Assembly: GCA_963796125.1 (NCBI GenBank)
Contig: CAWCKM010000050.1
Location: forward strand, 11,958-75,957
From: DASPRG01 sp963796125
GTDB lineage: Bacteria > Nitrospirota > Thermodesulfovibrionia > Thermodesulfovibrionales > SM23-35
Reading direction: 5' to 3'
Length of the DNA: 64,000 bases
The position numbers were made by a program, and so were the translations under genes. Positions within the stretch are counted from its first letter, which is position 1. Every line of letters begins with the position of its first letter. Of the stretch, positions 44,788-55,579 are shown one piece after another. The notes beneath the pieces were generated by a model, which was given only the letters and a program-made list of their open reading frames with translations, was not told the origin of the DNA and ran no database searches.

Positions 44788-45948
44788 ATGTTCCATACCG
44801 CAAATCCAAAGGACATTATTGAAGGAAAGATTACTGATGTATATTTTGAAAGGACTTTAAAGGTTCTTAAGGCCAAAGGTATAAATCCAGTCGTCAAAGC
44901 AGAATTCATAGCGAAAAGTCTTCCGGAAACCTGGCCATGGGCAATCTTTGCCGGTCTTGAAGAGGCGATGTACTTGATGAAACATCTTCCCATCAGGGTC
45001 AGGGCGATTGAGGAAGGTACAGTCTTTTATCCTTATGAACCGGTGATCGAAATAGAGGGTAGATACCAGGACTTCTGTGTTTACGAAACTGCTATTCTCG
45101 GACTAATTTGTCAGGCTTCAGGGGTTGCAACAAAGGCTGCGAGGTTTAAAAAACTTGCTGGTGAGAATCTCGTTGTCAGTTTTGGCGCCCGCAGGATGCA
45201 CCCGATTCTTGCTCCGATGATTGAAAGAAATGCTTATATTGGCGGATGTGACGGTGTTGCAGTCGTAAAGTCAGGTGAATTGATTGGTGAGGACCCAACG
45301 GGTACCATGCCTCATGCTTTGATTATATGTTTTGGTTCTACTGTAGAAGCTTTGAAGGCTTATGATGAGGTGCTGGAACCAAAAATCAAAAGGGTAGCAC
45401 TCATTGATACATTTCTTGATGAAAAGTTTGAGTGCCTTAATGTGGCTGAAGCTCTCGGGAAAAGACTCTTCGCTGTAAGGTTCGATACACCGGGTTCGAG
45501 AAGAGGAAACTTCTACAGGATTCTCGAAGAATGCAGATGGGAATTGGATATGAGAGGATATAAACATATAAAGTTTTATGCAAGCGGTGGTATAAAAGAA
45601 GAAGATGTCCCTGTCTTGAATCCTGTTGTTGATGGTTATGGAATCGGCACATCCATAAGCAATGCTCCTGTTGTTGATTACGCTATGGACATCATGGAAG
45701 TCGAAGGAAAACCGAGAGCCAAAAGGGGAAAATGGTCCGGCAGTAAAAGGGTTCTCACCTGCCAAAAGTGTGGAGAGAGAAAAATTGTTCCGAATGATAA
45801 AAAACAGTACCTCAGTTCCTGCGGAAAAAAGTTCGAAGATGTTCTCATACCTGTTCTCGACAAAGGAAGGTACCTAATTAAGATTGAAAAACCTTCCAAA
45901 ATAAGAAAAAGGGTCATTGAGACTGTAAAATCCCTTCCTCTTGAGTAA
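44788..45948 (+). CDS. Nicotinate phosphoribosyltransferase
   Basis: A protein of 386 residues. It matches the type found in archaea and many anaerobes: Y-F-E-R-T-L-K-V-L, Y-E-T-A-I-L-G-L-I-C-Q-A-S-G, F-G-A-R-R-M-H-P (substrate-binding), G-T-M-P-H-A-L-I and V-D-G-Y-G-I-G-T-S-I-S-N-A-P. The C-terminus adds a rubredoxin-like zinc site (C-Q-K-C-G-E-R at about 320, and a second Cys later). It makes nicotinate mononucleotide from nicotinate and PRPP in NAD salvage. GGAGGG precedes the ATG. Confidence 0.93.
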   Translation: MFHTANPKDIIEGKITDVYFERTLKVLKAKGINPVVKAEFIAKSLPETWPWAIFAGLEEAMYLMKHLPIRVRAIEEGTVFYPYEPVIEIEGRYQDFCVYETAILGLICQASGVATKAARFKKLAGENLVVSFGARRMHPILAPMIERNAYIGGCDGVAVVKSGELIGEDPTGTMPHALIICFGSTVEALKAYDEVLEPKIKRVALIDTFLDEKFECLNVAEALGKRLFAVRFDTPGSRRGNFYRILEECRWELDMRGYKHIKFYASGGIKEEDVPVLNPVVDGYGIGTSISNAPVVDYAMDIMEVEGKPRAKRGKWSGSKRVLTCQKCGERKIVPNDKKQYLSSCGKKFEDVLIPVLDKGRYLIKIEKPSKIRKRVIETVKSLPLE

Positions 45949-46087
45949 TGCCCATACGTAAACAGATTGTCAGACAATTCAAAATGCATAGAGATAGTCA
46001 TGCTGAATTTATTTCAGTATCTCGTATTTTTTTACGACAGATCCTGAAACAAGTTCAGGATGACAATTGTCAGATAGCCTCTTAACC

Positions 46088-46936
46088 ATGGGTTCCCTTT
46101 ACATCCTCATTGCTATATTCCTCTGGAGTTCTCTGGGTATAGTCGTAAGGCTATCAGGTGTTGCAATACATATTCTTATCTTTTACTCACTCATAGTATC
46201 TATCGTTGTTCAGGGAATACTTTTATCCCAAAAAACTTACAGAAAAGAGATTCCCGATATCAAGATGCTTAGGTATCCTCTGATACTTGGCTTCTTTTCA
46301 CTCTTGAATACATTCACTTACTTTTATGCATTCAAACATACCACAATAGCAAATGCAGTCCTCACGCACTACACAGCACCCCTGATTGTTGCATTCCTTG
46401 CGCCGCTGTTTCTAAGAGAGATAATTACAAAAAGGATTACCATTGTAATAATTATTGCCTCGATAGGCCTCTGGATCATGCTCGATGGATTTTCATTTGA
46501 AGAAGATCAAATGGCAGGTATTATGGCTGGTCTTTTTTCAGGACTTGCCTATGCAATAATCGTCATCTTCCTGAGGATGTATTCTCAAAAGTTTAATCCT
46601 CTTGTTCTTGCTTTCTTTTCTAATGCTTCTATTGCGGTCATACTCGCACCTTTCATAAGAGAGATTCCCCTCCATGCTTTATGGAGTTATCTCTTTATGG
46701 GGATTGTGCATTCAACTATTGCACCCATCTTATATTTCAAGGGGCTTCAACTTGTCACTGCCAACAAGGCAGCAGTTCTCGGTTACCTTGAACCTGTTTG
46801 TGCAATAATCCTCAGCATTTTCTTCTTGACCGAACTTCCGGGCATAAATTCAATTATCGGCGGGGTGTTGATTGTCTTTTCAGGTTATCTGACTTTGAGA
46901 GACCATGGAAAAAGCCCTGAAGCTCGAAAACGCTGA
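46088..46936 (+). CDS. EamA/DMT family transporter
   Basis: About 282 residues with ten predicted membrane helices in two five-helix halves, the EamA (10-TMS drug/metabolite) layout. The N-terminus L-Y-I-L-I-A-I-F-L-W-S-S-L-G-I-V and the second-half block L-E-P-V-C-A-I-I-L-S-I-F-F-L-T-E match the family. I choose ATG 46088 over an in-frame TTG at 46067. Substrate unknown (amino acids or metabolites are typical). Confidence 0.85.
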   Translation: MGSLYILIAIFLWSSLGIVVRLSGVAIHILIFYSLIVSIVVQGILLSQKTYRKEIPDIKMLRYPLILGFFSLLNTFTYFYAFKHTTIANAVLTHYTAPLIVAFLAPLFLREIITKRITIVIIIASIGLWIMLDGFSFEEDQMAGIMAGLFSGLAYAIIVIFLRMYSQKFNPLVLAFFSNASIAVILAPFIREIPLHALWSYLFMGIVHSTIAPILYFKGLQLVTANKAAVLGYLEPVCAIILSIFFLTELPGINSIIGGVLIVFSGYLTLRDHGKSPEARKR

Positions 46937-47000
46937 CGTACTGAAGTTCTGAAATACAAATACTTCAGAACTCAGAGTTTTAACTTTCAGGTCCTCATCC

Positions 47001-48226
47001 TCACCACCTTATGACATCTACAGGCTGGATTTTTGTTGCCTTGTTTGACGGATAGATGCCTGCCAATATACCAACTCCTACTGATGCAAGAAAAGATATC
47101 ACAATTCCTGTTGGTGAAATTGTAAAGGGGAGACCTGAAACCATAAAGACAATAACCGTTGTTACAACACTTACTATCAAACCTACTGCGCCTCCACTAA
47201 AAGATATAAAGGCTGATTCAATGAGAAACTGAAGGACTAATGTCTTTCTTCCTTGAACCTACTGCCCGCCTGTATTCCAATTTCAACCCTTCTTTCATTT
47301 ACAATAAGAATCATAATAGACAATATCCCGATACCTCCGATGAAGAATGAAATCCCTGCTGCTATCCTGCCAAGAACCGTTATCATGGACATGGCCTGAC
47401 TCTTCACTGCCATTACATCCTTTAAGTCAATTACAGTGAAATCATCTTGTTTGTCCTCGCTTATTCTATGCCGTTTTCTCAATATGTCTTCAATTCCAGC
47501 TTTTGCCAGAGGAATAGATTCCTCGTTGATGGCTTGAACAGAAATGCTGCCAATGTAATCTTTGTTAACAAACCTTCTGAGAAAGGTATTGAGGGGTATG
47601 AATATCTGATTATCCTGGTTAAATCCTGAAATATCGACACCTTTTTCTTCCATTAATCCTATTACCTGACACGGAACCCTCCAGATCAGGATGTATTTTC
47701 CGATAGGGTTTGCATTGCCGAAGAGTTTGACTGCAACTTCGTTACCGATGACCGCCACCTTGTTGAAATTCTTGTTATCATTCTCAGTAATAAATCTGCC
47801 TTCCTTCACCCGGAAGTTTCTCACTTCTGTATAATTGGGTGTTACTCCCACAACGACCACAGATGTTAGAGTTATACCACCATACCTCACAGGGAATGCC
47901 TTGTTGCTTAATGGCGCAACAGCATTTATAAATGGAGAACCGTCAGAAATTGCTTTCGCATCCCTTATGGTCAGAGTAGTAGCTTCACTTAATAGTCTTG
48001 TTTGAGTTCCGAATCTCCTCACAATACCACTTCTCACAATGAGGAGATTCTTCCCAAGACTTTCTACTTCCTTTTCGGTTTTCTTCGACAGAGAATCTGA
48101 GAGATTGGATACTACAACGAGGGAAAATGTTCCAAGAAAAACTCCAAGGATAGCTAAGGCAGTTCTCATCTTGAAGTTTGACATTGACTTCAGGGCAATT
48201 TTGAGATTCAGATAGATTCTTTTCAC
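47001..48226 (-). CDS. MacB-type ABC permease, second copy, frameshifted
   Basis: FtsX/MacB-type permease. TM1 (M-R-T-A-L-A-I-L-G-V-F-L-G-T-F-S-L-V-V-V) is followed by a large extracytoplasmic MacB_PCD domain, then TM2 (G-G-I-G-I-L-S-I-M-I-L-I-V-N-E-R-R-V-E-I-G). The last two helices (V-L-Q-F-L-I-E-S-A-F-I-S-F-S-G, G-I-L-A-G-I-Y-P-S) lie in another frame after two small shifts near 47225-47250. The stop is TGA at 47001-47003 after I-Q-P-V-D-V-I-R-W. Part of an export operon with an ATPase, another permease, a membrane-fusion protein and TolC. Confidence 0.85.
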
Positions 48227-48237
48227 CTTTACTTATA

Positions 48238-48282
48238 CCCCTCACCCCTAACCCCTCTCCCACAAGGGAGAGGGGATTATGG
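48238..48282. repeat. C-rich intergenic palindrome between the two permeases
   Basis: CCCCTCTCCCACAAGGGAGAGGGG forms an almost perfect hairpin core with flanking CCCCTCACCCCTAA. The gap to the stop of the first permease (48436) contains nothing else recognised. Confidence 0.65.
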
Positions 48283-48435
48283 AAGGCTGGATATAGTATC
48301 TGAGCGGTTTCTTTCGCCGACAGTCCTTGATCTCACTTAAAAAAATAAAGAGGCAAAAGTCTCGCAGGGCATTAGCCCGAGAATGAGCGAAGATACTATA
48401 TCCAAGCCTTTATACTTATGGCTTATAATCAATTT

Positions 48436-49660
48436 CTATCCCCTTATCGCCTCAATAGGGTTCAGTTCTGCTGCTTTTTTTGCAGGCTGCAGGCCAAAAC
48501 CAATTCCAATAAGCCCATGAAAGCAGCAGACCAACAACAAAGGCCTTCCAGGAAAAATGGATAGGAAACTCAGCAATAGACATGAGGAGTTGTGAAGACA
48601 ACAAAGCGAGTAAGAAACCGAAAAGTCCCCCTATGGTTGTAATGAATTACTGCTTCCAAGAGAAACTGTAAAAGGATATCTCTCTTTTTCGCGCCCGTTG
48701 ACCTTCTAATCCCTATTTCGTTCGTCCTCTCTCTGACAGAGAGCAAAAAGAGATTTGCAAGGACAAATCCTGCAACAATTAACGAGATAATACCCTGTTA
48801 CACCAAGAAACATGACAAGCGAACCAGTGAGGGCAACAAGGAATTTTATGATCTCCTTAGGTGAAATAATTGTAAAGTCATCAGGCTCCTCCCTCAGGAA
48901 TCCTGTGTCTTTCCCTCAGAAATGATCTGAGTTCCTCAAGTAGTAGTACAGGTTTTCCTGATCAACAAATCGTATTCTGAAGTGCAGATACATATTTTGT
49001 CTCATTTTGTAGTTTTCTCATCAGGGTTGTAATGGGAATAACAATCCTGTCATCAAGACGGTCACCCGATGGAGAAGTGCCCCTCTCGGATAGAACGCCA
49101 ACAATCTGAACAGGTAATCCCTTTAACCAGTATGTATTTTCCGACAGGATCTTCATCTCCAAAAAGTTCGTCCGGCCACGTACTGACCAATAAGTCCCAC
49201 ATTTCTTAAGCCCTTTTACATCTTCATCTGTAAAATCAGAACCCTGTATGACAGGCCACGTCCAGACTCGACTGTAATCACTCGTTGAACCAATTATCAG
49301 GGTCTGATATTTTTTGTTCTTTATAGGAAACCGTAACATCCCCCATGCACGACATCGGAACTACCAGATAGGCGCTGTCGAAAGCCTCTTTAACTGCTTC
49401 CACATCGTCGAGCGTGATTGTTTTCTGCCTCTGTCCTGCAGCCCTCGCCTCTTCACTTCCACCGAATACCAGCAAGGAATCAGGTCCAAACCGTGCTACA
49501 ATCTCAAAGGCTTTCTTGTATGCACCTTCTGTAGCTGCAACAATAACGGTGATAGAGGATATTCCGAGTGCAACACTGAGCAAACAGAAGAAAGTCCTGA
49601 GTTTGAATGCCCTTACAGCCCTGATTGATTGGAATACAATATTTAAAAAGTCCTGTCCAT
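48436..49660 (-). pseudogene. MacB-type ABC permease, first copy, badly frameshifted
   Basis: Pieces of one permease in changing frames: N-I-V-F-Q-S-I-R-A-V-R-A-F-K-L-R-T-F-F, L-S-V-A-L-G-I-S-S-I-T-V-I-V (TM1), a MacB_PCD domain, then L-L-S-V-R-E-R-T-N-E-I-G-I-R-R and a tail K-K-A-A-E-L-N-P-I-E-A-I-R-G ending at TAG 48436-48438. At least five frame changes occur (near 49645, 49285, 48960, 48790, 48515), more than in the second copy. I call it a pseudogene, with sequencing error as the alternative. Its start overlaps the ATPase end region. Confidence 0.65.
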
Positions 49661-49670
49661 TCTTCCTTAC

Positions 49671-50336
49671 TCAAATATAATTCCATCCTTTTATCTGAAT
49701 AGATTCTCTTTGCATAGGAAGCAATTGAAGATTCATGGGTTATGAGCATCACCGTCTTTCCCTGTTCATTCATTTTCTTGAGAAGATTCATAATCTCTGT
49801 GGCTGTTTTACTGTCAAGTTGCCCTGTCGGTTCATCAGCAAGAAGCAGTTCAGGTTCATTAATCAGTGCCCTTGCAATAGCAACGCGTTGCTGTTCACCT
49901 CCTGAGAGCTGAGTTGGTTTGAATTTTGCCCTTCCTCCAGGCCAACGAGCTTTAGAAGATCCATTGCATTTTTTTCCGCACTGTCTTTCTGTCCTCCAAC
50001 ATAAAGGGTCGGCAATAAAACATTTTCCAGAACTGTAGCATAGGGAAGGAGGTAAAAGTTCTGAAATACAAAACCGATATGTTCATTCCTGATCTCTGAC
50101 AATTGATCGTCTGTAAGATTTGAGACCTCTCTGTCAGCTAATATATAGCGTCCTGATGTCGGAACATCAAGACATCCGATAATATTTAACAGGGTTGTCT
50201 TGCCCGAACCTGATGTCCCCATGATCGCTACAAACTCTCCCTTTTCTATCGAGAGATGAATGCCCTTCAGAACCTCTACATCAATGTCGCCCATCCGGTA
50301 CGTCTTTGTTATATTCTCCAATAAGCAGATGGGCAT
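49671..50336 (-). CDS. MacB-type ABC ATPase, frameshifted
   Basis: LolD/MacB-type ATPase. I-C-L-L-E-N-I-T-K-T-Y-R-M-G-D-I-D-V-E-V-L-K-G opening, Walker A G-T-S-G-S-G-K-T-T-L-L, Q-loop F-V-F-Q-N-F-Y-L-L-P, then the signature L-S-G-G-E-Q-Q-R-V-A-I-A-R-A and Walker B L-L-L-A-D-E-P-T-G in another frame (shift near 49925). The H-loop I-T-H-E-S lies in the last piece. It energises substrate export with the two permeases. Confidence 0.88.
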
Positions 50337-50354
50337 AATAAGTGTATCCGAATG

Positions 50355-51543
50355 TTAACTTTCGGGCTTTGGAGGTGCAGGCAGGATTAATTTTGTTGCA
50401 AGGACATCTCCTTCTTTAACGCCGGAAATGATCTCTGTCTTTTCTTCTCCTCTGATTCCAGTCTGTAATTCTACTTTCTGAACATTATGCGGGCCTAATA
50501 CCTTATAGGCAATCTGTTTACCTTTTTCGAACTTTATGGCAGCATTTGGAGCGGTAAGCAAATTGTCCCTTTCAGCAAAGATTATCTTCACATGGGTTGT
50601 CATTTCAGGCTTCAGGAAAAGAGCATCTTCCTTTGATACCTTTACGATTGCAAGATAATAGACAATGTTTTCTTTAATAACAGGCTGTGGATAGATCTTT
50701 TCTATACTCCCATGAAAGAGTTTGTCCGGAAAGGTATCAACATAGTATTCGACCTGCTGGTCTTATCTTCACCTTGCCAATATCTGTTTCGTCAACATAT
50801 ATCCACATTTCAAGGAGTGCAGGGTCAAGTACGGTAACAAGATTTGCAACCTGAAGACCGGTAACGACAGTTTCTCCTTCCTGGGCAGTAACATCTGAGA
50901 CAACTCCGTCTATCGGAGCATAGATATTTGTATATGTGAGTCGTATTTCCTGCTGCTTCAACTGAGCAGTAATATCTTCAATGTTTGCCTTTGCTATCTT
51001 CAGTTGTGTTTTATATTCGTCCTGGAGCCTTTTGAGGATTGCCTCAGATGCTTCAAATTGACTCTTTGCCTTGTCAACAGTATCTTTCGTAGTGTAGTCG
51101 TGTTTCAGAAGCTCCTGCTCCCGTTCATAATTTATCTTTGCATACTCAAAATTTGCTTTTGCTTCATTGATACGTTCCGGGTACGTCAGTTCAACCTGCG
51201 AAAGGGTATTACGTGCAGCACTGAGGGCAGCCGTCTGCTGTTCAATAGCCTTTTGGATCTCCCTGTCATCTATAAGTGCTATGACCTGTCCTTTTTTTAC
51301 TCTATCGCCGATTTTTACATTCATCTGAACGATTTCTCCAGTTGCCCTTGCCCCAATTTTTACCACTGCTCCAACCTGAGATTTTATAATCCCTGTTTCG
51401 ACAATTACCCCTCTTAGGCTTCCTTTTTCTACTTTCGCAGTTTCTAAAACATTTATCTCAGGTTTGCTGAAAATCTTTTTATAACTAAAGAAACCAAGCC
51501 CGACGAGTATAATCGCAATAAGAATAAACCATATCTTCTTCAT
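50355..51543 (-). CDS. HlyD/MacA-type periplasmic adaptor, frameshifted
   Basis: N-terminal membrane anchor (I-W-F-I-L-I-A-I-I-L-V-G-L-G-F-F-S), biotinyl-lipoyl-like halves (G-A-R-A-T-G-E-I-V-Q-M-N-V, T-N-I-Y-A-P-I-D-G-V-V-S-D-V) around a long coiled coil, then beta-barrel. The last 130 residues continue in another frame after about 50750 (D-I-G-K-V-K-I-G-Q-Q-V-E-Y). It links the ABC permease to TolC. It lies 51 bp after the TolC frame and 18 bp before the ATPase. Confidence 0.9.
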
Positions 51544-51553
51544 GTAAATCTCG

Positions 51554-52883
51554 TTACTCGTTACTTGTTACTTGTTTCAAAGATTCAAGCTTTTCAATCC
51601 CCGCTGTCCTTTCTAATAATACTCTTGCCAGGATCAGGTTTAGCCTGCGAATTAGTGAATTGTTCTCTTGCAGATGCAAGAAGACTTTCAGCCTGAACAA
51701 GAGAGAGGATATCAGCCTTCCCAACCTTATACTCTCCAAAGGCCTGAGAATAGTTCTGCTCTGCCTGCTTGAGCTGTTGTTGTGCGACCTGCAGATTGTT
51801 CGAAGCAGTAATCAAATCCTCATATGCCTTATTGACATCGAGCAACAATTGTCTCTTCAGATCATTCAGATTTTCCAGCGATACTCCCTTTTCAAACTCC
51901 GCTGACTTTGCCCTGAAAAATTTCCCCAGTTCGAATATATTCCATGTTGCTGTGAGACCAAGTATCTTCTCTTCGGGGATAGCAGCCTGCCCTGTAGCCA
52001 ACCCGCGTATGCCCCCGGAAGTTTTTTGATATGAAGCATTTGTTGTTATGAGAGGATAAAAACTACTGAGTGAAATGGATTTGTTATTTTCTGCAATTTT
52101 CAGGGAGTCCTCTGCCTGTTTTATCTCAGGTCTCTGCAATACGACACTTGATAATGTATTCCTGTCAGGAAGTTTAACCTCCATATCAAGAGAGCCTTCA
52201 ATTTCATAGTGACTGTCGAGAGGTTTCCCTATCAGGGAATTGAGTTCTAGGACTGCCTTTTTTAATTCACCCTCAGCCTGGACCAAAGCAAACTTTGCCT
52301 GTTCAAACCGAACAGATGCCTGAAGCACATCAAGGAGTTTTGCAACGCCAAATTTGTATCTTCCCTCCGCAACCTCATAGTCTTTTTGTGCATCCTGAAG
52401 CTGTATCTTTCTCTGTTCCAATGTATCTCTTCTTGCAATTGAAGTATAAAATGCTGTCTTGACGTTGAATTCAAGATCAAGGAGACTCTTTCGGAGATCT
52501 TCCTTGCTGATATCAAAGTTTAATCTTGCAATATTTCTTGATGCCTTTCTGTTTCCTCCATCAAAGAGCGTATATGATAATGTAACTTCATAAGAACTTG
52601 TCGAAAAATCATCTGGAGATGTATAGAATCTTTGCTGTACCGTTGATGCATCAAGGCTTGGTATATAGGGGCCGAGTGAGGCACTATACAGTGCTTCTGT
52701 AGACCTTGTCCGTATCATGGATGCCTTATAAAAAGGCAGCGTTTCCTTTGATAAGGATATTGCTTCATCAAGAGTCAGGGAATAGGAAGTTTGGTATATC
52801 AAAACCATGCTAATAAGGATAATACAGCCCAATACCAACGTATGTTTTATGAATGTATTCACAAAAACCTCCATTCTTCTCAA
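51554..52883 (-). CDS. TolC family outer-membrane channel, frameshifted at the end
   Basis: Signal peptide (L-V-L-G-C-I-I-L-I-S-M-V-L-I-Y), then two structural repeats of an outer membrane efflux protein: L-T-L-D-E-A-I-S-L-S at the start, F-D-G-G-N-R-K-A-S, Y-K-F-G-V-A-K-L-L-D-V-L-Q-A-S, N-I-F-E-L-G-K and Y-K-V-G-K-A-D-I-L-S-L-V-Q-A-E. The last residues lie in another frame after about 51635, ending at 51554. First gene of the export operon. Confidence 0.92.
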
Positions 52884-52969
52884 GTAATGTGTTATTTTAC
52901 ATCATTCTATGCCACAAAATGACACCGAAGACAGGATTATTGTGATATCAGCAATCAAAGATAACTAAC

Positions 52970-53866
52970 ATGGATCCTGTAACACATAGTCTTGCTGGTG
53001 CAACAATATATAATCTCGGTTTCAGACGGAAATTATCAATGCTGGTTTTGATCCTGTCCTCGACTGCGCCAGACTTTGACTATGTAACACGCTTCTGGGG
53101 GATGGATATTTTTCTCAGGTATCACAGGGGTATCACACACGGGATACTTTTTCTTTTTCTCGTACCACTGGTAATCGGTCTCATATTCGGCCTCAGAAAA
53201 GGCTTTCTCTATTATTTCTTCATCGCCTTCCTCGGATATGGAGCACATCTTTTCATGGACCTCACAAACCAGTATGGGACAAGAATCCTCTCACCCCTTG
53301 ACTGGCAACAGTACTCTCTCGACCTCACATTTATTATTGATCCATATATAACCATAGGTCTACTCTTATCAGTTGTTCTGTGCTGGTTTAATAAGAAAAG
53401 ATCCTTCGTCATAGCGCTCACTACTCTGATTCTCTTAATAGCTTATACAGGTGGTAGATATTATCTACAGGGACAATCAAAATATTTTTTAAAGGAAAAG
53501 ATCGAGGCCAATACATACACACTGTATCCTCTTCCAAACGACTTCCTCCGGTGGTGGTTCGTTGTAGGATCGGGTAATGAAATAACCGTAGGGTTTGCAG
53601 ACCTCTTTACCCAAAGGGTATGCATACAGGAGACATACAGAATGGTAAATAGAGACCCCTATATTGAACAGTCAAAGGAAAGCAGGGTCGTGAAAAATTT
53701 TCTCTACTTTGCAAAATACCCTTATGCCCAGGTCAGAACCGATAAAGACAGGACGGTGGTCATCTGGCATGAGCTTGCCTACTCTTTTATGGCAGGAGAC
53801 CATTTCGTTGCAAAAGTGTTTTTTGACAAAGATGGTAAACTCCTGAACTCATACTTCACGTTTTAA
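52970..53866 (+). CDS. YdjM/DUF457-type membrane metal-dependent hydrolase
   Basis: The protein starts M-D-P-V-T-H-S-L-A-G-A, the family signature with conserved His. R-Y-H-R-G-I-T-H-G and A-H-L-F-M-D-L-T-N-Q-Y-G follow, giving metal-ligand-like His and Asp. About four membrane helices are followed by a soluble C-terminal domain. Members are called LexA-binding, inner-membrane-associated putative hydrolases; the reaction is unknown. Divergent from tolC. Confidence 0.88.
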   Translation: MDPVTHSLAGATIYNLGFRRKLSMLVLILSSTAPDFDYVTRFWGMDIFLRYHRGITHGILFLFLVPLVIGLIFGLRKGFLYYFFIAFLGYGAHLFMDLTNQYGTRILSPLDWQQYSLDLTFIIDPYITIGLLLSVVLCWFNKKRSFVIALTTLILLIAYTGGRYYLQGQSKYFLKEKIEANTYTLYPLPNDFLRWWFVVGSGNEITVGFADLFTQRVCIQETYRMVNRDPYIEQSKESRVVKNFLYFAKYPYAQVRTDKDRTVVIWHELAYSFMAGDHFVAKVFFDKDGKLLNSYFTF

Positions 53867-54041
53867 AATTTGCTGTTATCTCAAGGACTTTAACAGTTGA
53901 GTTTATTTCTATTGACTCCTTTATAAATCCTTCATTAAAATAGCCGCCAGGGGAAAGTTTTTACCAGAGGCTAAGGAAGGAAACCACTAAAATCCCTCTT
54001 AGAGGGATGTCAAAACATGTAAAAAGGAGGTTGGAAAGTTT

Positions 54042-54739
54042 ATGAAGCGTTTTAGAATTCTTGTGGCTCTGTTTGTTGTTGTTGTCTTCTTCTCAGGGCT
54101 TGTCTTTGCAGTGACTGAAAAAGGTGGTGAAGTCCCTGCAAAAACTGATGGATGGTAACAAGAGGTTTGTATCAGGAACTCTTGCACAGAAAGACCTCAG
54201 TGCTGAAAAGAGAGAAAGAGTTGGCCAAAGGGCAGAAACCCTTTGCCATTGTGCTTACCTGCTCTGACTCGAGAGTTCCACCTGAACTGCTTTTTGACCA
54301 GGGTCTCGGTGATGTCTTTGTGGTAAGGGTTGCAGGCAATGTTGTTGACCCGATAGCATTAGGAAGCATCGAATACGCAGCAGAACACCTAGGATCTCCA
54401 CTTTTACTGATTCTTGGACATTCCAAATGCGGCGCGGTAAAAGCCACACTCGAGGCAAAAGGGAAACCTGAGGGCAATATCGGTGCAATAGTCAAAAAGA
54501 TAATGCCTGCTGCTGATGCTGCAAAGAAAAAAGGCGGAACTCCGGATGAAATCCTTGAGACCGCTATCAAGGAAAATACAAAGAATGTATATGCAGATGT
54601 TATGAAGAACAGCAAGATCATTCCTCATCTTATGCAAGAAGGAAAGTTCACGATTGCCGCTGGTGAGTATGATATTACAACAGGCAAGATCGAGATGATT
54701 GAGTTGCCGAAAGTAGCCCCTGCAAAGACCAAACATTAA
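54042..54739 (+). CDS. Periplasmic beta-carbonic anhydrase, frameshifted
   Basis: An ATG at 54042 with AAAGGAGG opens a signal peptide (I-L-V-A-L-F-V-V-V-V-F-F-S-G-L-V-F-A). After frame changes near 54143 and 54215 the beta-class core follows: L-T-C-S-D-S-R-V-P-P-E (Cys ligand, Asp/Arg dyad), V-V-R-V-A-G-N and L-G-H-S-K-C-G-A-V (His and Cys ligands). It hydrates CO2 in the periplasm, perhaps supplying bicarbonate or assisting formate/CO2 flux. Beta enzymes are usually cytoplasmic, so the signal peptide is notable. Confidence 0.9.
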
Positions 54740-54769
54740 TTTGTGCCTGTTTAGCAATGAATTATAAAA

Positions 54770-54826
54770 GGAAGCATCTCATATTTCATTGAAACCGAAG
54801 ATGGATAGAAAATATGAGGTGCTTCC
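54770..54826. terminator. Long imperfect hairpin after the carbonic anhydrase gene
   Basis: GGAAGCATCTCATATTTC (54770-54787) pairs with GAAAATATGAGGTGCTTCC (54808-54826), one G-T pair and one bulge, loop about 20 bases. No T-run follows. It may end the carbonic anhydrase transcript or shape the queE leader. Confidence 0.5.
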
Positions 54827-54933
54827 TGTATTGTACATATGACCGCCTCTCTTTCTGAATAACCTACCTTATGGCAACCTTCACAGCCAAGAGTGAGATA
54901 TAATAAAAACGATATTGAGAGGGGTATTTTCAT

Positions 54934-55571
54934 ATGAAGGTTTGTGAAATATTCTCAAGCATACAGGGAGAATCAAGCTTTGCAGGTATACCATGCACCT
55001 TTATAAGGCTGACAGGATGCAATCTCAGGTGTTCTTACTGCGATACGTCTTATGCATATTATGAAGGACAAGAACTTACAGCAGATGAGATTATCAGAGA
55101 AGTACAACGCACCGGCATAAACCTTGTCGAGATTACCGGGGGAGAGCCACTTCTTCAAAATGAGGTCCCACCTTCTCATCAAACGGCTTCTTGATGAAGG
55201 TTATAAGGTATTAGTTGAAACAAATGGATCGCAAGAGCATAAAAAAAATTGCCAAAAAGGCAATTGTGATACTCGATATAAAAACACCTGGCAGCGGCAT
55301 GAGTAAGGAAATGGATTTTTCAAATCTTGATTACATAAAAAGTTCTGATGAGATAAAGTTCGTTATTACAAACAGAGAAGATTATGAATGGTCAAAGGAT
55401 ATAATTCAAAAATATAAGCTAATGGAAAAATGTAAACTCCTTTTTTCCCCTGCCTTTGGAATCCTCCCACCCGAAAACCTTGCGAAATGGATAATTGGTG
55501 ATAAACTAAAAATAAGGTTTAATCTACAGCTCCATAAATATATTTTCAGTTCTGAGCAGAGGGGAATATAA
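54934..55571 (+). CDS. queE: 7-carboxy-7-deazaguanine synthase, frameshifted
   Basis: Radical SAM enzyme of queuosine synthesis. M-K-V-C-E-I-F-S-S-I-Q-G-E-S-S-F-A-G is the QueE opening, C-N-L-R-C-S-Y-C-D-T is the cluster motif C-x3-C-x2-C, and I-T-G-G-E-P-L-L-Q follows. The rest comes after frame changes near 55165 and 55235 (L-L-I-K-R-L-L-D-E-G-Y-K-V, I-V-I-L-D-I-K-T-P-G-S-G). It forms CDG from carboxy-tetrahydropterin. No other queuosine gene is next to it. Confidence 0.92.
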
Positions 55572-55579
55572 CCCCTCTA

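Noticed and set aside
54751..54933. 60-codon minus-strand frame with a cysteine-rich signal-like start
   Set aside because: It covers the queE leader and hairpin, lacks a ribosome site and has no family match.
54740..54933. Possible preQ1 riboswitch before queE
   Set aside because: I looked for the short preQ1 aptamer (C-rich loop and A-rich tail) and found only a long hairpin without those features.
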